DNA of 36,163 nt from Bacteroidales bacterium (GCA_900769345.1 CAAGGJ010000082.1:1-36163); one strand, 5' to 3'; positions 7,812 to 17,124 are shown, numbered from the stretch's first letter. The notes: generated by a model not told the origin, from the sequence alone. Numbers and translations: made by a program.

Positions 7812-7854
7812 CAAAGATAATATAAATTTTTGAATTGTCCACAATAATGGACAA
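7812..7854 (-). promoter_or_regulatory. Promoter with operator-like dyad for the accessory module
   Basis: On the minus strand TATCTTTG (7812-7819) fits the -7 box, and a TTG (7842-7844) sits where a -33 box is expected (22-base spacing). The -33 region is covered by a perfect inverted repeat, TTGTCCA (7835-7841) and TGGACAA (7848-7854), a likely repressor site. Confidence 0.6.
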
Positions 7855-7887
7855 ATATTTTGCAAAAAATATAGTTAAAAAATATTA

Positions 7888-7917
7888 AAGCACTCTATCC
7901 TCACGGACAAAGTGCTT
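7888..7917 (-). terminator. Terminator at the end of the late operon
   Basis: On the minus strand AAGCACT pairs with AGTGCTT around a 16-base loop and is followed by TAATATTTTTT. It separates the structural genes from the accessory module. Confidence 0.6.
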
Positions 7918-7993
7918 AAAATCAACAATTTAACAAATTATTAACAAATCAACCTATGTAGAAGAACATGAGAAAAACGATTAATCTATTTTA

Positions 7994-8182
7994 CTATATC
8001 GGGTATTCCGTATCGCTAACCGCCTCGACGCTAAATGGGCATGGCTCGGGCTGCGCGCTGCCGCCCGTAGCTCCGCCCTCTATGATTGTCTGCGCCACTG
8101 TTCTGCGGCTTGTCAGCGTCGACGAGCCGAGGTGCTTTTTACTGCGTGGCTGCTTTGGGATGTTGACTTTGTTGATTATCAT
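7994..8182 (-). CDS. Small phage protein after the tape measure, 62 residues
   Basis: The ATG overlaps the tape-measure stop codon as ATGA, which argues that it is translated. The sequence is basic at first (KQPRSKKH) and then rich in Gly, Pro and Ser. I recognise no family. From its place it may be a minor tail protein. Confidence 0.55.
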   Translation of the reverse strand: MIINKVNIPKQPRSKKHLGSSTLTSRRTVAQTIIEGGATGGSAQPEPCPFSVEAVSDTEYPI

Positions 8183-9990
8183 AACAATACACCTCTTTTT
8201 CGATTGAAATTGTCTACCACACCTACAAGGCTATCGCCATCGATAACAAAGCGCACATTGCCTGGCTGACTGCTACCGCGACCATTGAGCGCGTCGAATA
8301 GACGCTGCTGCTGCGCTGTTGTGAGCACCATCTCTCCGCCATTGACGCGGATTAGGTTTCGGTCACCAGTAGCAATGCCGCTGACAATACCGCCATCGGC
8401 AAATTTTGGCAGTGACGCAAAAATTCCAAAGATGGCAGCAGCCGTTGCCGCATACATCGCCAAATTAAATGGGAATGGCAGTTGGAATGCATTTTTTGCG
8501 CCTCCAGCCAAGGCGGCCGCTTGGTTGGATGCCATCAATGTTGCATTGAGCGCAATGACATCTGCGATGCTCTTAGCCGCCTGGATGGCAAAGTTAACAA
8601 CTTGCCCAGCGGTGCTATCAACACACGTCCCAAGGCTTCTGAACGCGCTTGAAATGTCGTCTACCGCGCCAGCCAAAACGCCATCGGCATACTCTTTTTT
8701 AAGTTCCTCGATGCTCTCATTGTAAGCGGCTATCTCTTGCATTTTGCTTCCGACGCCCAGGGCGTCAAAATTGGGCGCTGCAAACTCAACCGCGCCAACG
8801 CTGCCACCGATGGCGCCGGATGTCGGTGCTGCCTTGCCTTGACGACGGAGCATTAAGTCGATGCGCTCGCGTACATAGCCCGCTATCTGCTCATCGATGG
8901 CGGCTTGCTTTGCGACATCAACAGTTGCATCGCGCTGTCGAGTGAGCGCGCTAATCATGTTGTTGATGTATGTAAGGCTACCTACCTCTATATCATCCAT
9001 TAGAGCCGCGCTGCCGCCCTTTGCGGTGCTTGCCGAGCCGACACCCTTAGTGGCTTGTCGGAGAGCCATGCGCGCCTCTCTCTCGGCTTGTGTGGCATAG
9101 TTGATGGCTTCGACGTATGTCGCCATTCCCGCTAATCGGTTGGCATCGCTCTCGCCTTGTTTGACTGCATAGGCTATTTTTACAGCGTCGGGCATCGGCG
9201 CCGTGCCTTGCATCTTAGTGACAGCGCCCCAGTTGCCGGTATAAGTGACAGCAGCCCTTGAGCCGCTCGCCTCCCAATCCTTGATGACCTTGTCCATCTC
9301 ATCGTAGTAGGCTTGACCTCTATTAATGAGCTGGTAGGTGGCATCGCGCATCTGCTTGTCAGTTAGACCGTAGCCGCTGAACGACTGCTTTATTTGCGCA
9401 AAGCCGGCTGTTTTTCCCGCTGACACTTGCTCCGACATCATCCCTCTAAGGCGCTCCTCGTTTGCCTTAATGGAGGCTTGCAGCGCCTTGCGCGTGGCAT
9501 CGTCGATGGTCTTATCGGCTAATTGTCGATTAGCCTCGGCAATCGATGCCCTAATTACAGCGATAGCGGCGCTGTTGTTATTTTTGATTGAGCCGAGTCT
9601 ATCGAGCTTGTCGTAGAGCTCTGCCGCGCCTTGGATGGCGCTCTCCAGGTTGCTAAAAAAATTGGCCCACGACCCGCTCTCGATGGTTTTAACGAAAAAC
9701 GAGTACGCCTCTGTGCATTGTGATTGGATGCGCCGCATCTCATCGGCGGCTTGCTCACTGCTCATGTATGCATCTGTAATCAACTTGCCGGCAGCGGCAG
9801 CTGCTGCGCCCCATGATGCGTATTTTGCGGCGCTCTTGACGAGTCCGCCGGTAAGGTTGTCAAGAATATCTGTGCCTCTCTCGACTTGCTCCTTGAAGCG
9901 CTTTACCTCCTTGGAAGACTCGCGGATATTGCCCGTAAATTGCGCATTATCGAGTAGCAGTCGTACTACGAGGTCATTTTTTTTTGCCAT
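8179..9990 (-). CDS. Phage tail tape measure protein
   Basis: The 603-residue product opens with the usual tape-measure start (DNAQFTGNIRESSKEVKRFK), followed by long helical and coiled-coil stretches. A hydrophobic segment of about 30 residues near 505-530 (FPFNLAMYAATAAAIFGIF) follows. The typical end is FADGGIVSG...NGGEMVLTTAQQQRLFDAL. The protein sets tail length and helps DNA entry. At about 600 residues it predicts a fairly short siphophage tail. A terminator and a half late-promoter element lie just upstream, so it can be expressed apart from the tail tube gene. No chaperone genes sit between tube and tape measure, unlike in most siphophages. Confidence 0.92.
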   Translation of the reverse strand: MAKKNDLVVRLLLDNAQFTGNIRESSKEVKRFKEQVERGTDILDNLTGGLVKSAAKYASWGAAAAAAGKLITDAYMSSEQAADEMRRIQSQCTEAYSFFVKTIESGSWANFFSNLESAIQGAAELYDKLDRLGSIKNNNSAAIAVIRASIAEANRQLADKTIDDATRKALQASIKANEERLRGMMSEQVSAGKTAGFAQIKQSFSGYGLTDKQMRDATYQLINRGQAYYDEMDKVIKDWEASGSRAAVTYTGNWGAVTKMQGTAPMPDAVKIAYAVKQGESDANRLAGMATYVEAINYATQAEREARMALRQATKGVGSASTAKGGSAALMDDIEVGSLTYINNMISALTRQRDATVDVAKQAAIDEQIAGYVRERIDLMLRRQGKAAPTSGAIGGSVGAVEFAAPNFDALGVGSKMQEIAAYNESIEELKKEYADGVLAGAVDDISSAFRSLGTCVDSTAGQVVNFAIQAAKSIADVIALNATLMASNQAAALAGGAKNAFQLPFPFNLAMYAATAAAIFGIFASLPKFADGGIVSGIATGDRNLIRVNGGEMVLTTAQQQRLFDALNGRGSSQPGNVRFVIDGDSLVGVVDNFNRKRGVLL

Positions 9991-10012
9991 AACACATTAT
10001 ATATATACATTA

Positions 10013-10021
10013 TATATAGTA
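10013..10021 (-). promoter_or_regulatory. Half copy of the late-promoter element before the tape measure gene
   Basis: TACTATATA is present on the minus strand, but the TGTAwAC half expected 10 bases upstream is replaced by the terminator stem. It may be a weak or degenerate promoter. Confidence 0.35.
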
Positions 10022-10024
10022 AAA

Positions 10025-10043
10025 TGGGGGCTTATCGCCCCCA
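10025..10043 (-). terminator. Terminator between tail tube and tape measure genes
   Basis: TGGGGGC and GCCCCCA form a perfect 7-base stem with a 5-base loop, followed on the minus strand by TTTTAC. It probably trims the amount of tape-measure mRNA relative to tail tube. Confidence 0.65.
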
Positions 10044-10097
10044 CCACCATAAACACTAAATTCTAACCAGTAATAAACCACAAATCTATTATGAATC

Positions 10098-10559
10098 CTA
10101 CGCGATCGAGCTTGTAGTGAGAACGCCGGTGCCTTGGAGGTTGACGCTGAATGTCGAGTCACCGTCGGTTGGAGCTGTCAACTGGATGCTCGTGATGAGC
10201 GCCTTGCCGCTGAACTTAATGCCCACTGTGGCTGCCTCAATGCTGCCTGTAGCGCCCTTATCCTCTGAACTTGCCTTGTCAACAACATCAAGGAATTCTA
10301 CATTAATAGCTTCGCCGGCTAATTGCAGGTCGACGAGTGCTTTGTAGTCGGCTTCGCTTTCTGCTACAACGTAGCTTGACGAGCAATCCCATGAGGTAAT
10401 ATCACTTTCAAATTCCTTGAATTTCCCTGCACTTGTGCCGCGCTTATACTTGGTAGTTGCTACCTCGCTCGTATCAGTCGAAATGTTGAATTGGCAATCG
10501 GTGGCATAGCCATAGATGGTGCCGCCAATCATGAGCATCAAATCTTTACCTTTTTTCAT
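10098..10559 (-). CDS. Major tail tube protein
   Basis: The protein has 153 residues with the tail-tube pattern: a short N-terminal strand (KGKDLMLMIGGTIYGYATDC), the central loop with WDCSSSY, and the closing strands FSGKALITSIQLTAPTDGDSTFSVNLQGTG. This is the family of hexameric tube proteins stacked along the tail. It lies between the prohead protease and the tape measure and ends before a terminator. Confidence 0.85.
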   Translation of the reverse strand: MKKGKDLMLMIGGTIYGYATDCQFNISTDTSEVATTKYKRGTSAGKFKEFESDITSWDCSSSYVVAESEADYKALVDLQLAGEAINVEFLDVVDKASSEDKGATGSIEAATVGIKFSGKALITSIQLTAPTDGDSTFSVNLQGTGVLTTSSIA

Positions 10560-10562
10560 ATT

Positions 10563-11171
10563 TTAATATCTTTTTAATTTTTCAATCATTGCGTTTTGCT
10601 CTGCGAGCATCTTGGCTGCCTCGGCTTCACTCTGCTTGTCGGCTTCCGCTTTACGCGCAGCTTCCAAGCCTCTCAGGTCGCAAGTTGTGGCTTCATACGC
10701 CGGTTGATAAACCGGCGAGACATCGAACAATCTATCAATCTTGTCGATGTAGCGGATGTAGGTGCCGTCGGCTTGTTTTTCCCATCTTTCTTCTGCAACT
10801 GTAAAGGCAAAAGATGAAGAGTCGATGTCGCCGCGCTTGATGCTCTCAAGCAACTCGTCGCCGAGCGCTGTGTGTGGCGCATCAAATTGGTATTTTAGGC
10901 CATTGTCGTCTATACTCAATTTTAGAGAGCCTATGCCCTTGTTACTGCGCGCAAGCACTCCGCGGCGCATGTCGTGGTTGAGCAACGCAAAGATATCTGA
11001 CACCATCACAACGCCATCAAAGGCGCCCTTGCTGATTATTTCACGATAGCCAATGTCCTCAGAGGGGCTATCAAATACAGATGCATAGCCGACAACAAGG
11101 CGGCTATCTACCTCGGCGCGCACCTCGTAGGTGGCGGCGTTGCATCTTCTTTCTATCTTTTTTTCGTTCAT
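10563..11171 (-). CDS. HK97-family prohead protease (peptidase U35/S78)
   Basis: The 202-residue protein has the family fold: VVGYASVFDSPSEDIGYREII (about 26-46), catalytic His66 in LLNHD, and the catalytic serine in the SSSFAF motif (118-122, Ser119 most likely), followed by DRLFDVSPVYQPAYE. The C-terminal 35 residues are a charged helix, as in proteases that also scaffold. It matures the capsid by cleaving the N-terminal delta domain of the major capsid protein. Unusually it is 8.4 kb away from the capsid gene and has its own copy of the late-promoter element. Confidence 0.93.
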   Translation of the reverse strand: MNEKKIERRCNAATYEVRAEVDSRLVVGYASVFDSPSEDIGYREIISKGAFDGVVMVSDIFALLNHDMRRGVLARSNKGIGSLKLSIDDNGLKYQFDAPHTALGDELLESIKRGDIDSSSFAFTVAEERWEKQADGTYIRYIDKIDRLFDVSPVYQPAYEATTCDLRGLEAARKAEADKQSEAEAAKMLAEQNAMIEKLKRY

Positions 11172-11184
11172 TTTTCTTGTCCTT

Positions 11185-11210
11185 TATATAGTAGATTTTT
11201 ATGGTATACA
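11185..11210 (-). promoter_or_regulatory. Putative late promoter before the prohead protease gene
   Basis: On the minus strand: TGTATAC (11204-11210), exactly 10 bases, then TACTATATA (11185-11193) and AAGGA. The same layout stands before the capsid and tail-fibre genes. It begins directly after the stop codon of the extended methyltransferase frame. Confidence 0.65.
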
Positions 11211-12067
11211 TCAATATCTATTAAGCTGCTCAATTACGAGACGCTCGGCTTCGCTTAGCTCCCATGACACTACATCTTGCTTATTTTTTTGCTTCGTTGC
11301 CTTGAGTTCAATCGCCTTTATTTCTGCTTCGCGTAAGTTGCAAGCTGCTTTGTCAGCTATTAACCTACAACCACCGAAAGCGCCTTTACCGCATCTTTTT
11401 TGCGACCGAAGTCCATCAAACTTGCGCCCGATATGTCTCCTGAGTATCTTTAGCTCCCCCCCTTCGATGCTAATGTGCCTAACATGGCGCTGGTCACTAC
11501 ATTTTTGGGGTATGAGTATTTTGGCAGCGCTTGGTACTTTTTATTAGCTTCTTGCGCCTCTTTGATGCGTCTCCCGAGTTCAGCGCAAACCCAGATGCCT
11601 AAATCATCCCAAAAATTAGATATATATGATGTCGCCACCTTGGCTCCGTTGTGGTACGTTATATTTTGCCCGGCATATATGTTGCAAACATTTTCATTCC
11701 TCATAAAAGCCGTTAATTCTGGAGCAAATAAAAAAAACTTAATTTTGTGTGCATCGTAATAGTCCACGATATCCGCCAAAATAGAAAATGGCGGATTGTC
11801 GATTACTACATCATTGGGCTTATACACCTCGGCTTGGTAATCCCCACCTGGATAAAATGGGCGGCATATATTTTTACCTGATAAGTCGTAATTTTCGCCA
11901 ATCCAATCTAATATAGCACTATACACCTCATCCGGCGTGTAGCAGTCGTCGGTGGTCAGCTTCGTTTCGAATTTTTCAACAAAGTCGTCATATTCGCCAA
12001 ATAAGTTATTTTTCTTTTTTTTGGGGCGGTCATCTATTTCTTCGCCAAATAAGTTAACTATCTTCAT
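11211..12067 (-). CDS. Adenine-specific DNA methyltransferase, frame broken or shifted at a G7 tract
   Basis: Frame 0 runs from 12067 to a stop at 11450 (205 residues). It holds the N6-adenine motif IV DNPPFS (about residues 90-95) after the phage-methylase opening DDCYTPDEVYSAI. At seven G residues (11456-11462, minus strand) the -1 frame stays open for 81 more codons to the stop at 11211. That extra part looks like the normal family C-terminus (a FDGLRSQ...GKGAFGG segment and a closing helix VVSWELSEAERLVIEQL). A -1 slip after AAG GGG GGG gives one protein of 285 residues. This may be programmed slippage, a phase-variable tract, a true frameshift mutation or a sequencing error. The enzyme would modify phage DNA against host restriction. 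Confidence 0.75.
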
Positions 12068-12073
12068 TTCAAA

Positions 12074-13690
12074 TCAAATTAAGGGTGAATAGTGTGGGTC
12101 CGCCATATAAGCTCCGATAGCTTCAAGCATCACGATGACGCCATCTATTTTTTTCTCGGCAAATTGCTTCGATGGCTTGATGTTGCCGTTGTGGTCTCTT
12201 GCAAGGACCACATTCCGGAAGCAATGTCGGTTTATATCATTATTGTCGAGCACCACGCATCCGCTCATCATCAAGCGCTCCATCTCCTTTGTCGGTTTGT
12301 TGAAATTGCCCAATGCTTGGCTAAATGGCATCATCGGCAATCCCCTATTTGTGGCATTAATTACAAATTGGGTTGCATTGTAGGCATCGTATGCCACACT
12401 CAGCACTCTCGTAGAGTGGTGCAGCTCCATGAGGTCATTAAGGATGTAGTCATAGTCCACTACATTGCCGGGCGTCAGCGTAAGCAGCCCCTTGCGGTGC
12501 CACTCGCCGTAGAGCACTTTAAATCGATTTTCGTTGAGTGATTCTTGAGGCAGGTAGTATTTTACTTTAAAATAATAGCGCTGGTTGGGCTCGTCAACCC
12601 ACATTGCTCCAAGCGCCGACAAATCGGTGGTCGTCGACAAGTCGATGCCACAGTAGCATGGCAGCTCAGCCACCCATTCGGGCAGCTCCGCGGTGCTGCT
12701 AACTATATAATGATCGGGGATCCACACCTCGTCGGCGTCGCACCACTGATTGAGTACCTTGGTGCGCACGCCTACCTCCGCCGATGGCTGGTTGGTACAC
12801 TCGTTGACCTTGGCAGCGATAAAATCGACGCCAACAGTTACACCAAGGTTAGGGTTAGCTTTTTGCCACACCGAGGCATCGTGCCAATCGTCGCCATCGT
12901 CGAGCTCATAGATAAAAGCGGCGAGCGTGTCGTCGCGCTTAAGCCCGGCAAGGACATCGATGCACATCTCTCGGTAGGCATAGCATGGCGACAACTTGTC
13001 GTAGCCGGCAGTAGTGATAATTATGCCCAGCGGCTGAGCGCGGCTGCCCTGGGACGAGTCGAGCACATCGTGTAAGCGGCTATTTTTTGCAGCGTGGTAC
13101 TCGTCGAGCACATACACAGAGGCATCAAACCCATCGAGCTTGCTGTCATCTGCGGCAAAAACTTGTATTTTCGACTTTGTCACGGCATCGTGTATTCTAT
13201 CCCTAAATCGCTTCAAGCGCCTTGCGCGGCTGTCCAATTGCCGCGCAAACTCATTTGCAAATTCGTAGCAAATTTTAGCCTGCTCTTTAGAGTTAGCGGC
13301 AAGGTCGCCCTCTGCGCCGAGCTCTCCATCGGCAAGCGCCAGATATAATAGCAGCACGCTCACAAATGCCGTCTTGCCGTTTTTGCGCGCCATCTGTATG
13401 TAGAGCTTGCGAATGACGCGTCGGTTGTCATCCTTATGGCGCCATCCAATTACATAGGCAACTATATACACTTGCCACGGCTCAAGCAAAAATGGCTTGC
13501 CGGCACTTTTGCCCTTAAAATGCTTAAAAATCGAAAAAAATCGGATGCAGCGCTCGACGCGCTCAGAGTCAAAATACAATGAGTCATCGTCCGCCATGTA
13601 GCGCCACCTCTCGACGCTCTGGCGGATAAATTTACCGACAACGACGCTGCCGTTTTCGATGCCCTCTATATATGCCTCCCATGGCTTCAT
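12074..13690 (-). CDS. terL: Terminase large subunit
   Basis: The 538-residue protein has the HK97-type large terminase layout. An ATPase domain carries Walker A ARKNGKT (101-107), Walker B VYVLDE (Asp196-Glu197), and a coupling motif near ITTAGY (225-230). An RNase-H-like nuclease domain begins at CGIDLSTTTDLSAL (catalytic Asp350), with further acidic residues towards the end. It cuts and packages concatemeric DNA through the portal. It overlaps the small subunit by four bases. Unusually both terminase genes lie downstream of capsid, portal and tail-hub genes in the transcript. Confidence 0.95.
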   Translation of the reverse strand: MKPWEAYIEGIENGSVVVGKFIRQSVERWRYMADDDSLYFDSERVERCIRFFSIFKHFKGKSAGKPFLLEPWQVYIVAYVIGWRHKDDNRRVIRKLYIQMARKNGKTAFVSVLLLYLALADGELGAEGDLAANSKEQAKICYEFANEFARQLDSRARRLKRFRDRIHDAVTKSKIQVFAADDSKLDGFDASVYVLDEYHAAKNSRLHDVLDSSQGSRAQPLGIIITTAGYDKLSPCYAYREMCIDVLAGLKRDDTLAAFIYELDDGDDWHDASVWQKANPNLGVTVGVDFIAAKVNECTNQPSAEVGVRTKVLNQWCDADEVWIPDHYIVSSTAELPEWVAELPCYCGIDLSTTTDLSALGAMWVDEPNQRYYFKVKYYLPQESLNENRFKVLYGEWHRKGLLTLTPGNVVDYDYILNDLMELHHSTRVLSVAYDAYNATQFVINATNRGLPMMPFSQALGNFNKPTKEMERLMMSGCVVLDNNDINRHCFRNVVLARDHNGNIKPSKQFAEKKIDGVIVMLEAIGAYMADPHYSPLI

Positions 13691-14064
13691 AGCATGCTGT
13701 CAAATAGTGATAGTTGGTCGGGTTCGCCTCCTCCTACCTTGTCGATGACCTTGCGGCTTCGTGTTGTAAGCCCGAGCTCTTTCATAAGTGCCAACACTTG
13801 TTGATTTGCTTGCATTTGTATTTTAACTGCCGGGTGCGCTACGCGCTCGTCCTTGAGAGTCGTTTGAAGCACATCATCATCCTGTCGGATGGCACGTGTT
13901 GCCTTTTGGTAGGTTTCGTAGCAGTCGCGCAGCATCCCTACAACCCCCTCCATCATCGGTGTTAGCTCGCCATTTTCGTTGAGCGCCCGCAGCACCTTGC
14001 GCATAAAATCTTTGGTCTCCTGGGAGTAATTATCGGGCACCCTTACTGTAATTTTTTTTGCCAT
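13687..14064 (-). CDS. terS: Terminase small subunit (P27 family)
   Basis: The 125-residue protein matches the P27-like small terminase pattern: a helical N-terminus, the central YETYQKATRAI segment, then AHPAVKIQMQANQQVLALMKELGLTTRSRKV, a hallmark of this family. It recognises the packaging site and hands DNA to the large subunit. It overlaps the large subunit by four bases. Confidence 0.85.
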   Translation of the reverse strand: MAKKITVRVPDNYSQETKDFMRKVLRALNENGELTPMMEGVVGMLRDCYETYQKATRAIRQDDDVLQTTLKDERVAHPAVKIQMQANQQVLALMKELGLTTRSRKVIDKVGGGEPDQLSLFDSML

Positions 14065-14067
14065 ATA

Positions 14068-16293
14068 TTATACTATTTCGATTAATTTTACACTACTTGT
14101 CGACGCATCGAGGTCGATGGTCGCGCCGGCAACAACAAATGTTTTGCCGAGGCTGGCGCTCTTGGCGCCTCTTGTCCAATCGACCACACAATCACGCAGA
14201 GTGCCTTGCAGCGCAGTGCGTGGCTGCTTATACTGCTTGACGTGCCGGGCAATTATATGCTCCTCTGCGAGCATTGTGGAGCCGCTAATGTTGCTCGTGA
14301 GGCTACCCACATACGAGAGTGTGTCGCCAACTCTGACGACGCTGCCGCGGCTAAATTTTCTGCCGGCATCAGAGGCTACCTTGAGCGTCAGCTCGTCGCC
14401 ATCCTTGACGCTCGAAGCGTCCGCCACATTTTCAAAGAGCACATCATCGTCGTCGCCCTCGCCGATGGCTTCAGCTAATCCATCATCGCTTAGTCTATGG
14501 ATGGTTAATTTTAGGTCGGTTATATATAAGTAGTTGACACATCCCTCATAGGGCGATGATGGCGTCAGTATCTCCAACTCCAGCGCTCCCGACAGCATGT
14601 CGGATGCTTTAACAGGTATCATCAAGCCCTTAGCGTTGATGCCGCTGCTCCATGACACATTATTCCGGATTATAAATTGCTTATTGTTGAGCCACTCGCC
14701 GCTGTCAGCTCCCCAAAGTATGACATCGTTGCCATCATCTCGGACCTTTTGTTCGCCATATAAGTCGACATGAACGCGGATGTTGTCATCGAGCGCAACA
14801 TAGGCTTTAAATGGCGATACAGCCGTCGTCCATGTGCCTTGCGCTTGAGCATCATCGTTGGCGGGGTTGTCGTTGCTCCAATACTTATTGCCGATTTTTA
14901 AGCGCATAGGGACGTAGCTAAATTGAGCACAGCCGTAGCGCTCTCCGAAGCGGTCGACGGAGCGGTTGTACATCGACCTATACTTGCTATTGCCAAGTTT
15001 TGTAGGCAAAAATGCGGCATCGTATGGATAGAGCTCCGGACTATAAACTATATTTGCCGACAGCACAAGCACATAGTCGCCGGCAAATGTCCTATGGGTC
15101 TCATCCTTGATTTTAACGAGGCATCTATCCTTATAATCTAATGCCTTATTAAAGGCTACGCTATTGTATCCATCTATCATTGAGTTGAGCTTGTTGATGA
15201 GCAGCATGCTCTTGCTCTGCTCGTCAGAAATCAGTAATCTGCTGCTCTGGACATCATCGCCGTACGAAGATAGCCACTTAACGGAGGTGCGCTTGATTAA
15301 CCATGCTCCGACCTTTTGGCGGATGCTCTCGATGTCATAATCTTGGGCACTCGACACAAGGTTGCCGTCGGCATCGTTTCGGAAGCACTCTACTCCCTCT
15401 TGGGTGTAGGTGGTGTAATAGTCGCAAACTTTTTGCGTATCGTCGTATTTGTATGTTTTGTTGCTCGCGCCGTAGCCGTTGACCGGTTTAATCTTTTCCG
15501 CATCAAATAGTTGATTAATAGCCTCGCTATCACTATACAGCGAAGCCGCCACCTTTAAGCGGTTGTAGACCTCCGTAAGCGACGCGCTAATGCTCGTACC
15601 GTTAAATTTAAGAGCGTCGAGGTCAAGATTTAGATCTGCATCTGCCACTGCTCGGCTGATGTCTTCAATCACCACCTTGTCGCCTACGATAGTAAGCGAC
15701 ATGTTGAGATAGAGCAGTAAATGTTGCAGCACCTCGCTCCACTTGGCTGCTTGACCATCCTCGTCGTACCAATTTGCGATTCCTACCGCCATCTCTCTCA
15801 TCGGGATGTCGTAGGTCTCTCTGAGCTCCAGCGTCAGCGGCATAGATGGCGATGCTATTTCAAGCGCCTTAGAGAGATAATCGCTAAAGGTAGGCAAGCT
15901 ATTGCCAAAATCGGCAAAATCTATATATTGAAGACTATTAATTGCATCGATAGCCACTATCTCTATCTCCGTATTACGAGCGGCATATGGCTGACTCAAC
16001 TTCATCGGCTCCACATATCCGATAAAAATTGCAGCGCCGTCCTCAGTGATAACTACGCTTGTGCCGTGGGCACTGGCGGTGTAGATGTCAGATATGTCGA
16101 CATCCGATAGCACAGTGATAGTTGCCATAGTTGAGCGTATAGGCGTAAATATGTCGTCGCTGCTCTTGAGCGACAACGTCAAGCCGCCGGCAGCCAATGT
16201 CAACTCCTTGGTAGTCGTCGTGCTGTTATTAGTGATTATTTCAACGGCATACTCTTTACCATTTTTGCCATATAGTGACGCTGTATATTTCAT
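14068..16293 (-). CDS. Large tail protein, probably tail tip/baseplate hub
   Basis: The 741-residue protein follows the head-tail and tail-completion genes. Its N-terminal 110 residues (YTASLYGKNGKEYAVEI, later AIFIGYVEPMKLSQPY and IEIVAIDAINSLQ) resemble the hub domains of distal tail/hub proteins. The rest is beta-rich with carbohydrate-binding-like segments. An acidic run, GEGDDDDVLFENV, lies near residue 625. The exact role is inferred from size and place. It overlaps the gp10-like gene upstream by four bases. Confidence 0.65.
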   Translation of the reverse strand: MKYTASLYGKNGKEYAVEIITNNSTTTTKELTLAAGGLTLSLKSSDDIFTPIRSTMATITVLSDVDISDIYTASAHGTSVVITEDGAAIFIGYVEPMKLSQPYAARNTEIEIVAIDAINSLQYIDFADFGNSLPTFSDYLSKALEIASPSMPLTLELRETYDIPMREMAVGIANWYDEDGQAAKWSEVLQHLLLYLNMSLTIVGDKVVIEDISRAVADADLNLDLDALKFNGTSISASLTEVYNRLKVAASLYSDSEAINQLFDAEKIKPVNGYGASNKTYKYDDTQKVCDYYTTYTQEGVECFRNDADGNLVSSAQDYDIESIRQKVGAWLIKRTSVKWLSSYGDDVQSSRLLISDEQSKSMLLINKLNSMIDGYNSVAFNKALDYKDRCLVKIKDETHRTFAGDYVLVLSANIVYSPELYPYDAAFLPTKLGNSKYRSMYNRSVDRFGERYGCAQFSYVPMRLKIGNKYWSNDNPANDDAQAQGTWTTAVSPFKAYVALDDNIRVHVDLYGEQKVRDDGNDVILWGADSGEWLNNKQFIIRNNVSWSSGINAKGLMIPVKASDMLSGALELEILTPSSPYEGCVNYLYITDLKLTIHRLSDDGLAEAIGEGDDDDVLFENVADASSVKDGDELTLKVASDAGRKFSRGSVVRVGDTLSYVGSLTSNISGSTMLAEEHIIARHVKQYKQPRTALQGTLRDCVVDWTRGAKSASLGKTFVVAGATIDLDASTSSVKLIEIV

Positions 16294-16781
16294 AGCGCGT
16301 TAAATTTTTTTACCATATTTCTACAGATAATTTCGTCGAGCAGCTGTGCCGCTTTTGGTGCGACCATAACTTTTGCGCGCGTGAGGTAGTCGCCACCCTC
16401 GCCGGCATTTTTTTTCATGTGGTCTCCTCGATTGTAGCCTTTTTTCGTCGCACGCGCTTTGGCGCCTGTAACAAAGATGCGGAGCAACTGAGGACGCATC
16501 GTGTGGATGGTTACACCCTCGCCGCTCTGCCATGCGTTTACAGCACCACCTCGCGATAGCGGCATCTTTTCGGCGACTCGTTTACTATTTCGTGTGCCAG
16601 GTGCGAGGCGCGCTCCGGGGATGTCGGCTATAATCAGCTTTCGCATCTCTCGGATGGTCATATTGCCAACCGTGCGCAGCGCGCCTCTATTGCACGCTAT
16701 TTGTTGCTTGCCGGTCAACTCCTTGAGTGCCTCCTCGAGCTGGCGCACGCCTCGCATCTTGAGTGCCGCATTCTGCCCCAT
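16290..16781 (-). CDS. HK97 gp10-like tail completion protein
   Basis: The 163-residue, very basic protein starts with the gp10-like signature (GVRQLEEALKELTGKQQIACNRGALRTVGNMTI). Its later half has the RPQLLRIFVTGAKARATKKGY part. Such proteins sit at the head-tail joint and help finish the tail. Placement between tail terminator and tail hub supports this. Confidence 0.75.
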   Translation of the reverse strand: MGQNAALKMRGVRQLEEALKELTGKQQIACNRGALRTVGNMTIREMRKLIIADIPGARLAPGTRNSKRVAEKMPLSRGGAVNAWQSGEGVTIHTMRPQLLRIFVTGAKARATKKGYNRGDHMKKNAGEGGDYLTRAKVMVAPKAAQLLDEIICRNMVKKFNAL

Positions 16782-16782
16782 A

Positions 16783-17124
16783 CTATTCTATTGTAATTGT
16801 TATCAACTGATAGTAGGCGCCGCCCTCATAGCCCTCGATGCAATTTTGGATGCTCATGCCGTGCTCAGCGCTAATGACATCCATAGCTCGCTCTGCCACG
16901 ACAATGCTTTCGTCGTAGTCATCGGACCACACAACTACCTCCATAGTGATTTTATATACCCCGTTGGCGCGCTTCCACGCATCGAACTCACTATTCACTC
17001 GCTTATAAGCGATGTATGGAAAGGTGGTTGCTTCATCTGCAACTACAGGGCATACATTGGTCACTCCTAATGTCGGAGATGCCATAAGCGCATCTCTTAA
17101 TCTTAATTCATCTGCTATTCTCAT
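16783..17124 (-). CDS. Tail terminator-like protein (DUF3168 type)
   Basis: The protein has 113 residues with the order typical of DUF3168: a short helix, PVVADEATTFPYIAYKRVNSEF, then KITMEVVVWSDDYDESIVVAERAMDVIS. DUF3168 members cap the tail tube at the head-proximal end. It overlaps the preceding gene by four bases. Confidence 0.75.
   Translation of the reverse strand: MRIADELRLRDALMASPTLGVTNVCPVVADEATTFPYIAYKRVNSEFDAWKRANGVYKITMEVVVWSDDYDESIVVAERAMDVISAEHGMSIQNCIEGYEGGAYYQLITITIE

Noticed and set aside
12545..13075. Plus-strand frame of 176 codons opposite the large terminase gene
   Set aside because: Antisense shadow; the terminase motifs on the other strand are unmistakable.
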